Below, in pieces: positions 1-5,038 of a stretch of DNA of 5,038 nt (position 1 is the stretch's first letter; each line of letters opens with the position of its first letter). Source of the DNA: a bacterium (lineage in GTDB: Bacteria; Patescibacteriota; Minisyncoccia; JAJYZQ01); NCBI GenBank assembly GCA_021799835.1, contig JAJYZQ010000041.1, forward strand, positions 1 through 5,038, written 5' to 3'. A program made the position numbers and the translations under genes. The notes beneath the pieces were generated by a model. That model worked only from the letters and a program-made list of their open reading frames with translations. It was not told the DNA's origin and did not search any database.

Positions 1-1222
1 CCACGGGGTTAGTGATCTTACTGAGAAACTCGCCAACATCTTGCATTACCGCAACTTTCCCGTCGGCGGTTGCCGCATTATGCTTCTCTAACGCTAACGC
101 GGTCAAATATTCCATAAAGGGCTGAGTGCCGGCAACTGCATTACGCCAAAACTCGGGATCTGTGCGGACAAGATCTGCCGGATCCTTACCTTGGGTAATA
201 TGAATAATTTTTAGCCGCACACCCTGTTCCAGAAGCATAGACAACGTCCGGCGCGTGGCCGCTTCACCCGCAGTGTCTGCATCAAAACAAAGTATGAATT
301 CCGGCGCATAGCGCTTGAGCACCGTGATCTGATCTTGGCTTAATGCTGTTCCTGATGATGCGACAACATTTTCCACGCCTGCCTGCCAGGACATCATAGC
401 ATCCATATTGCCTTCCACTAAGATCACTTTTTCCACGGCACGCATTGGCTGCCGCGCTTTGTCTATATTAAAAAGCGCACGGCTTTTATCATATACGATA
501 GTATTTGGCGTATTGATATATTTTGCAGGTGGCTGGCTGTACGTCTGCATTGCGGCGGGAATTTCTAAGATCCGCGCAGAGAAGCCGACTGTTCGGCCTA
601 TGGCATCACGAATGGGAAATGTAATGCGCCCTCGGAAGCGGTCATAGAACCGCGAGGGATCTCTGGTTGATGCAATCAACAGTCCTGCCACGCGCATTTC
701 GGCGGCAGTGTAGCCAAACTGTTTCAGATGATCTTCCAGCGTGTGCCAGTCCGCCACTGCATAGCCAAGATTGAACGCATTGATAGTATCGCCGGTCACC
801 GCGCGGCTGCGAAGATATTCAAGCGCTTGTTTTCCTTGCTCCGTGTGCAGGAGGTCCTCGTGCCATTTATCTGCAGTATGCTGGAGAATAGCATAGATCC
901 GCTCTTTTTTATCTGATTCTGTTTTATCAAATGATCGGCCGGAAAGTTGCACACCTGCTTTTTCTGCCAGCATCCGCAGTGATTCTTTGAATTCCACGCC
1001 TTCTATTTTCATCACAAATCCAAAGATATCCCCGCCTTCTCCGCAGCCGAAGCAATGCCAGATCTGTTTGTCTTCGGAAACGAAAAACGATGGCGTTTTT
1101 TCGCTGTGGAATGGGCAGACGGCTTTATAGTCCTTGCCGGCTTTATCCAAGCGAATATACGTGGCAATGACATCCACGATATTCAGCCGATTTTTTATTT
1201 CCTCCGTGACAGAACTGGGCAT
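1..1222 (-). CDS. dnaG: DNA primase DnaG (3' part beyond the left window edge)
   Basis: This is the replicative primase, which makes RNA primers for Okazaki fragments and leading-strand restart and works with the replicative helicase. The 407 visible codons contain the zinc-binding domain, with C36-x2-H39-x17-C57-x2-C60 (CPFH...CFGC) as in the CHC2 family. The RNA-polymerase core follows, with YDRFRGRITFPI from Y193 and KYIN at 234-237. The TOPRIM fold has its catalytic Glu in VEGNMD (E270) and the metal-binding Asp pair in CFDADTAGEAA (D314, D316), then GKDPADLV. The family is usually near 600 residues, so the missing part is mainly the C-terminal helicase-binding domain. The ATG at 1222 is the only sensible start: an in-frame TGA lies at 1250-1252 with no ATG, GTG or TTG between. 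No clear Shine-Dalgarno is visible. The gene begins 40 bases after the amidohydrolase stop, so co-transcription is likely. The usual EGYMD motif reads EGNMD. Identification is certain. Confidence 0.97.
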   Translation of the reverse strand, partial: MPSSVTEEIKNRLNIVDVIATYIRLDKAGKDYKAVCPFHSEKTPSFFVSEDKQIWHCFGCGEGGDIFGFVMKIEGVEFKESLRMLAEKAGVQLSGRSFDKTESDKKERIYAILQHTADKWHEDLLHTEQGKQALEYLRSRAVTGDTINAFNLGYAVADWHTLEDHLKQFGYTAAEMRVAGLLIASTRDPSRFYDRFRGRITFPIRDAIGRTVGFSARILEIPAAMQTYSQPPAKYINTPNTIVYDKSRALFNIDKARQPMRAVEKVILVEGNMDAMMSWQAGVENVVASSGTALSQDQITVLKRYAPEFILCFDADTAGEAATRRTLSMLLEQGVRLKIIHITQGKDPADLVRTDPEFWRNAVAGTQPFMEYLTALALEKHNAATADGKVAVMQDVGEFLSKITNPV

Positions 1223-1262
1223 AGAAGTTAAACAACCACAACTATTGGATCACGCGATATAC

Positions 1263-2831
1263 TTAAGCTCTCCGCAACACCCTGCCAGCAAAAACATCAT
1301 CAGCAATTTTACCCTCACTAAGCGCGATCTTGCCGTTGATAATGACATACCGCATACCCTCAGCATATTGGTAGGGATCGGTAAAATTCGCCTTGTCGGC
1401 GATCTTTTGGGGATCAAAGATAACCATATCAGCAAAATAATTTTTGTCTATCTTGCCGCGATTCTTTAAGCCGATCTTTTGCGCATTCATCAGCGTCATT
1501 TTATAGAGAGCATTTTCCCAAGTGATAACCTGTTCTTTGCGGACATATTCTGCGAGCACCCGCGGGAATGAGCCGAACGATCGCGGATGCGCAAGCGCAG
1601 GAAGTTTCTTAAATGAAAGATTGTAGCCCGCGCCATTTGTGCCGATGCTGCCCAGCTTATTGATGATGCCGTTCAATATTTTTTTATCCGAGATCGCCTT
1701 ATGGAATACGATTACGCGGTTCGCACCCGCAAGGATCAGATCAAACATCGCTTCTTCCGGCTCAATATCCTGATCTTTGGCAATGTCGCTTAGCGATCGC
1801 CCAATAAAAAATCGCGGCGAAAGTGCGACGATAATATTATCATACCGATAATTGTTTCCCGCGCGGAGTTCGGCGATGATCTTCTTGCGCGTCTCATAAT
1901 CCCGCAAGTGCTTGAGCATTGCTTCTTTGCCGCCATCAGACACCCAATTCGGCAAAAGCGTATAGAGCACGGATGCCGTGGTGTCATAAGGGTACACATC
2001 ATACGAGATATCCGCACCTTGCTGGACCATATGATCCATAAGCGCTAGTGCCGCGTCAAAATTCCGCCAATTTTCTTCCCCTACCGCTTTAAAGTGTGAG
2101 ATATGACCGCGCACACCGGAGTATGCGGCGATCTTTACAAACTCGTCCACCGCCCCGGTCAGGTCTTCGCCTTCTTCACGCAAGTGAGAGGTAAAGAGTG
2201 CGTTATATTTTTTTACTACCTTATTCAGCGCAATGATCTCACTATCATCGGCTTGCCGCGCATGCGCATAGGCAAGGCCGGTAGACATACCGAACGCGCC
2301 ACTTTCTAATCCTTCTTCCAACATCAGCGCCATCTTGCTGATCTCTTGCATCGTGATGGTGCGTGCGGCATCTTTCATTACTCCGCGGCGCAATGTGGAA
2401 TGCCCTACCAGCGTGCCGATATTAATGCCCAGCTTTGATTGCTCCAGCACGCCGAGAAATTCTTTCATCGTCAGCCAATTGATATTTTTATTGGAAACAT
2501 CAGTCCATTTCTGAATGACTTTGATCGTGTCGGGTTGCGCGAGCGGTGCAAGAGACGCGCCACAATTGCCAATAAGTGCAGTAGTAACACCCTGATAGAT
2601 CAAACTTTCCTGCAGAGGTGCGTCAAAAAGCGTCCAATAATGATCAGAGCGATTACTGATATCAACAAACCCCGGAGCGACATACAGGCCCTGCGCATCA
2701 ATGACAACTTCTTCGCGATCATTAGCGAAATTGCCCAGATCTGCAATAACATCATCCTTGATCTTAATGTCTCGCTTTTGAGGTGCGGCAGTGGTGCCGT
2801 CAAAAACCAGCCCGTTTTTAATTACAATCAT
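1263..2831 (-). CDS. N-acyl-D-amino-acid deacylase-like amidohydrolase (D-aminoacylase family, altered metal site)
   Basis: A complete 522-residue protein of the amidohydrolase superfamily, D-aminoacylase/N-acyl-D-glutamate deacylase branch. Members hydrolyse N-acyl-D-amino acids to a D-amino acid and a carboxylate in the cytoplasm. Visible family marks are the N-terminal beta segment (IKNGLVFDGT), APGFVD at 52-57, GNCGASLAPL with C90, LVGHSTLR with H143, SHLREE with H216, GHISHFK with H246, YDVYPYD near 278, HPRSFGSFPRVL from 415 and the NRGKI turn near 457. Length matches the family. C90, H216 and H246 correspond to the zinc-holding Cys/His/His of characterised D-aminoacylases. The normal HxH after PGF(I/V)D is replaced by S59-N-R61, and the expected Asp of the SDG motif is N399 (IGTNGAG), so the true substrate and even catalytic activity are uncertain. 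The ATG at 2831 fits the fold; no good ribosome binding site precedes it. No signal peptide or membrane segment is seen. It sits 51 bases after mraY and 40 before dnaG. Family call is firm, function is not. Confidence 0.9.
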   Translation of the reverse strand: MIVIKNGLVFDGTTAAPQKRDIKIKDDVIADLGNFANDREEVVIDAQGLYVAPGFVDISNRSDHYWTLFDAPLQESLIYQGVTTALIGNCGASLAPLAQPDTIKVIQKWTDVSNKNINWLTMKEFLGVLEQSKLGINIGTLVGHSTLRRGVMKDAARTITMQEISKMALMLEEGLESGAFGMSTGLAYAHARQADDSEIIALNKVVKKYNALFTSHLREEGEDLTGAVDEFVKIAAYSGVRGHISHFKAVGEENWRNFDAALALMDHMVQQGADISYDVYPYDTTASVLYTLLPNWVSDGGKEAMLKHLRDYETRKKIIAELRAGNNYRYDNIIVALSPRFFIGRSLSDIAKDQDIEPEEAMFDLILAGANRVIVFHKAISDKKILNGIINKLGSIGTNGAGYNLSFKKLPALAHPRSFGSFPRVLAEYVRKEQVITWENALYKMTLMNAQKIGLKNRGKIDKNYFADMVIFDPQKIADKANFTDPYQYAEGMRYVIINGKIALSEGKIADDVFAGRVLRRA

Positions 2832-2861
2832 ACAAACAATATGCTAACCAGTAGTATCTTG

Positions 2862-2908
2862 AGTATACCAAATATCCGCGCATTATAACAAATGGATAGA
2901 AAAGCCAA
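2862..2908 (-). promoter_or_regulatory. Candidate internal promoter(s) for the amidohydrolase-dnaG pair
   Basis: Two overlapping sigma-70-like signals sit at the end of mraY. The first is an extended -10, TGTTATAAT (TATAAT at 2882-2887), with a weak -35 TTGGCT at 2903-2908 and a short 15-base spacer. The second is TGGTATACT (TATACT at 2862-2867), with TTGTTA at 2886-2891 and an 18-base spacer. Either would start transcription shortly upstream of the ATG at 2831. Both are motif matches only; AT-rich sequence after a stop codon can yield such matches by chance. Confidence 0.3.
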
Positions 2909-3941
2909 GAAGCTCAATGATAAGCCCGAGCATTGCAAACACCGCGGCAATAATCCAAAAGCGCATAGTCACTTTGGTCTCCGGCCAACCCTTTGCTTCA
3001 AAATGATGATGAATGGGCGTGGAAAGGAATAGTTTTTTATGGCGCAGTTTTTTGGACGCCACCTGTAAGATCACGCTGCCGGATTCCAGCACTAGAATGA
3101 ACGCAATAAACGGCAGCACGATCATAGCATTGGTGAGCATCGCGATCACGCCCAAAGTAATGCCGAGCGCCATAGATCCCGTATCACCCATAAAGAAGCG
3201 GGCGGGATAAATATTGAACCAGAGAAACGCAAGGATTCCGCCGACGATCGCCGCACATAGTGCCGCGAGGTCTCCCATACCATGAAGATACGCGATAATG
3301 CCATACGCGCCAAAGGCGATGGCGAGCACTCCGCCCGCCAAGCCGTCCAAACCATCCGCTTCATTGCTGGAAAATGCAGTTGCGGTAATGACCAGAATAA
3401 AAATAGGGATATACCACCAGCCAATATGAAAGTTTCCTAAAAACGGCACATTGATGTAATCCCAGCCCAGCTTGAAATAGAACCACCACGCGCCGACCAA
3501 TGAAACGATCGCATACAAGCCCAGTTTCTGGCGAACGCCCAGTCCCCCGCCATGCGGGCCAACTTTCAATATCCCGAGAAAATCGTCTGCAAGCCCGATG
3601 ATCGCACCGAACAGTAAGCTGCCCAGCGGCAACAGTGTCTGCTGGCGGGTAAGAAAATTCATTGAGCGAAAAAAACCGCCGCCCCAGAGCACATCCAGAA
3701 GCCAGAACAGCAGAACCGTCAGTATGGTGCTTCCCCAGATGAGGATCCCGCCCATAGTTGGCGTTCCTGCCTTGCCCTTATGCATTGACTCAAAAATAGG
3801 AGAGGCCTCCGAATGCCGGATCTGTTTGCCGAGCCTATACTTATACAAAAAATAGGTCAACAGTGGCGTAGAAAAAAACGCAATGCTGAACGAAATGACC
3901 ACAACAATAAGAATGCGAGAAATTTCAAAAATGCTGGACAT
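2883..3941 (-). CDS. mraY: Phospho-N-acetylmuramoyl-pentapeptide-transferase MraY
   Basis: This polytopic membrane enzyme transfers phospho-MurNAc-pentapeptide from UDP to undecaprenyl phosphate, giving lipid I, the first membrane step of peptidoglycan synthesis. With the ATG at 3941 it has 352 residues, normal for the family, and about ten hydrophobic segments. Signature motifs are all present: GTPTMGG (59-65), LADDFLG with the Asp pair D119/D120, NEADGLDGLAGG (193-204), the FMGDTGS motif (250-256) with D253, and PIHHHFE (309-315) with the His triplet 311-313. The frame is open to a GTG at 3977, adding 12 polar residues (MEYLRREIDHRN). I prefer the ATG because bacterial MraY proteins start close to the first membrane helix and no ribosome binding site precedes the GTG. 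An AAGGGA stretch lies 16-18 bases before the ATG, too far for a typical site. The gene follows the carboxypeptidase by 86 bases; TATAAA at 4015-4020 is -10-like but lacks a convincing -35. Identification is certain, the start is not. Confidence 0.96.
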   Translation of the reverse strand: MSSIFEISRILIVVVISFSIAFFSTPLLTYFLYKYRLGKQIRHSEASPIFESMHKGKAGTPTMGGILIWGSTILTVLLFWLLDVLWGGGFFRSMNFLTRQQTLLPLGSLLFGAIIGLADDFLGILKVGPHGGGLGVRQKLGLYAIVSLVGAWWFYFKLGWDYINVPFLGNFHIGWWYIPIFILVITATAFSSNEADGLDGLAGGVLAIAFGAYGIIAYLHGMGDLAALCAAIVGGILAFLWFNIYPARFFMGDTGSMALGITLGVIAMLTNAMIVLPFIAFILVLESGSVILQVASKKLRHKKLFLSTPIHHHFEAKGWPETKVTMRFWIIAAVFAMLGLIIELLGFSIHLL

Positions 3942-4027
3942 ATTCCGGTGATCAATTTCCCTTCTCAGATATTCCACCCATTACGAACCGGAGCGGGAAA
4001 TCAAATAATTAATCTTTATACTGAACG

Positions 4028-5038
4028 CTACTCCATCTGGTAGCTTGCATTGATCCACGTGATCAATTTTTCCATTGCAGTAAAGCGGTCTTGTGCGCCA
4101 AGTATTACGTAAATGAAATTTTTATTCTCCGCTTTGTTATGCACAAGCGCCACCAAACACTGCCCCGCTTCATCAGTAAAGCCGGTCTTGCCGCCAATAA
4201 TGCCGTCGCGCCCGATGATCTCATCCGTGTTCACCAAATTATGCACGATCGTCCTATTTGCGGAATATACTGTTGCCGTTGGCATACTAATAAAGCTTTT
4301 TACTAAAGGATTGGCAAATGCGGCATTTGCCATACGCGCCACATCCCATGCGCTTGCGGCATTGTGCGCTGAAAGCCCGGTGGGCTCTTTGAAATATGCC
4401 GCATAGAGCCCCATATTTTGCGCTTCCTTATTCATCAGGTCGGGAAAGGGGGTCTTAGTCGCAGCAGATACATAGTCGGCAAAGGTAACTGCTGCGTTGT
4501 TGCTGGAGACGACCAGCATCAAATTGAGCAAGCTGCGCGCAGTGATCTGCTCGCCCACGCGCAAGTCACCATAATTGCCATAGGTATCCATTGCGTCTTG
4601 CGGAATGGTAATAATCGTGTCCATAGGAATATATTTCAACACCAACAGCGTAGTCATCAATTTACTGATAGAGGCAATGGGTAACGCGGACGTCGCATGG
4701 GTTGCGAAAAGCACTTTTCCGGTGTAGGCATCCATCACCAGTGCAGCTTTGGCATTCAGGTCTGGTGCGGGAATATGCACGGATGGCGACTCTAACACAA
4801 AAGCTGGTATGATCTCCGGTGCTGTCGCAAAATTATCTGCCATTGTTACAAATGCGGATGCAGTATGTGCACCCGCAGGGCGTGCAATTTGGTTTTGGCT
4901 GATTTCCGCAAAAGCAGAAGCTGGTGTGGCAGGAGAATCGGCATGGCCAAACAACCCACTAGAGCTTATGAAGTGAAGCGCTGGCGAAGTACTCACGAGA
5001 AGTCCAACTATCCACAATGCTCCTGCGGAAATGAGCCA
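4028..5038 (-). CDS. D-alanyl-D-alanine carboxypeptidase, DacA/PBP5 type, peptidase S11 (5' end beyond the right window edge)
   Basis: A penicillin-binding serine peptidase that removes the terminal D-Ala from peptidoglycan pentapeptides outside the cytoplasmic membrane, limiting cross-linking. The three active-site motifs are in order: SISK (nucleophile Ser codon at 4670-4672, in PIASISKLMT), SSN (in LVVSSNNAA) and KTG (in GGKTGFTDEAGQ). Counting from the first whole visible codon these are about residues 123-126, 178-180 and 284-286 of 336. The frame is open to the window edge. The TTG at 5017 sits inside a hydrophobic stretch (WLISAGALWIVGLLV) that looks like a signal peptide or membrane anchor, so the real start lies to the right of the window. 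About 60 Ala/Pro/Thr/Ser-rich residues link this to the catalytic domain. The protein ends soon after the S11 domain (WINASYQME), so the C-terminal PBP5 beta domain and amphipathic membrane anchor of E. coli DacA are absent. The exact dac paralogue cannot be assigned. Confidence 0.93.
   Translation of the reverse strand, partial: WLISAGALWIVGLLVSTSPALHFISSSGLFGHADSPATPASAFAEISQNQIARPAGAHTASAFVTMADNFATAPEIIPAFVLESPSVHIPAPDLNAKAALVMDAYTGKVLFATHATSALPIASISKLMTTLLVLKYIPMDTIITIPQDAMDTYGNYGDLRVGEQITARSLLNLMLVVSSNNAAVTFADYVSAATKTPFPDLMNKEAQNMGLYAAYFKEPTGLSAHNAASAWDVARMANAAFANPLVKSFISMPTATVYSANRTIVHNLVNTDEIIGRDGIIGGKTGFTDEAGQCLVALVHNKAENKNFIYVILGAQDRFTAMEKLITWINASYQME

Noticed and set aside
1134..1469. 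Plus-strand open frame of 111 codons spanning the dnaG-amidohydrolase junction
   Set aside because: It overlaps the conserved start of dnaG and the conserved end of the amidohydrolase in antisense, with no recognisable protein features.
2439..2888. Open frame of 149 codons on the plus strand
   Set aside because: It is antisense to the well-supported amidohydrolase, has no recognisable domain, and its composition looks like a reverse-strand shadow.
3975..3977. GTG start giving a 364-residue MraY
   Set aside because: It adds 12 charged and polar residues unlike usual MraY N-termini and has no ribosome binding site; the ATG at 3941 is preferred, though not proven.
4049..4067. Perfect inverted repeat ATTGATC-cacgt-GATCAAT followed on the plus strand by TTTTT, terminator-like
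   Set aside because: It lies inside the carboxypeptidase coding sequence (KLITWINA), has an AT-rich weak stem, and the T run is on the strand with no genes. On the coding strand no T run follows.
5015..5017. TTG as the start codon of the carboxypeptidase
   Set aside because: The same frame stays open to the window edge and encodes hydrophobic residues upstream (WLISAGA), so the TTG falls inside the signal segment and the true start is most likely outside the window.

Overview
All genes in the window lie on the minus strand, and four protein genes fill almost all of it. In transcription order (right to left) they are: a D-alanyl-D-alanine carboxypeptidase of the DacA/PBP5 type (5' end outside the window), mraY (phospho-MurNAc-pentapeptide transferase), an N-acyl-D-amino-acid deacylase-like amidohydrolase, and the first two thirds of dnaG (replicative primase, running off the left edge). 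Gaps are about 86, 51 and 40 bases. I see no convincing hairpin-plus-T-run terminator between the genes, so one transcript, possibly topped up by an internal promoter at the 3' end of mraY, is the simplest reading. There are no RNA genes, CRISPR arrays, insertion sequences or long repeats.

The organism is a bacterium with a peptidoglycan wall, a roughly balanced base composition and the standard bacterial code (no in-frame TGA; Trp is TGG throughout). Putting mraY and a DD-carboxypeptidase next to an odd amidohydrolase and dnaG is not the usual mur/fts (dcw) cluster order. The amidohydrolase also has an unusual motif where the metal-binding His-x-His normally sits. From memory I associate such amidohydrolases with uncultured candidate-phyla bacteria (Patescibacteria/CPR, e.g. 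Parcubacteria), but the window alone cannot prove that placement.

How the genes fit together: MraY loads the UDP-MurNAc-pentapeptide precursor onto undecaprenyl phosphate at the inner face of the membrane. The carboxypeptidase trims the terminal D-Ala from pentapeptide stems outside the membrane. The amidohydrolase belongs to a family that acts on N-acylated D-amino acids and could plausibly handle D-amino-acid-containing wall fragments, which is inference from family and context. DnaG makes the RNA primers for replication, so the block would couple wall synthesis and replication at the transcript level.

Most of the window is housekeeping. The feature most worth a second look is the amidohydrolase. 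It keeps the Cys/His/His residues that hold one zinc in D-aminoacylases but has lost the HxH pair and has Asn in place of the expected catalytic Asp. I found no evidence for a novel multi-gene system.
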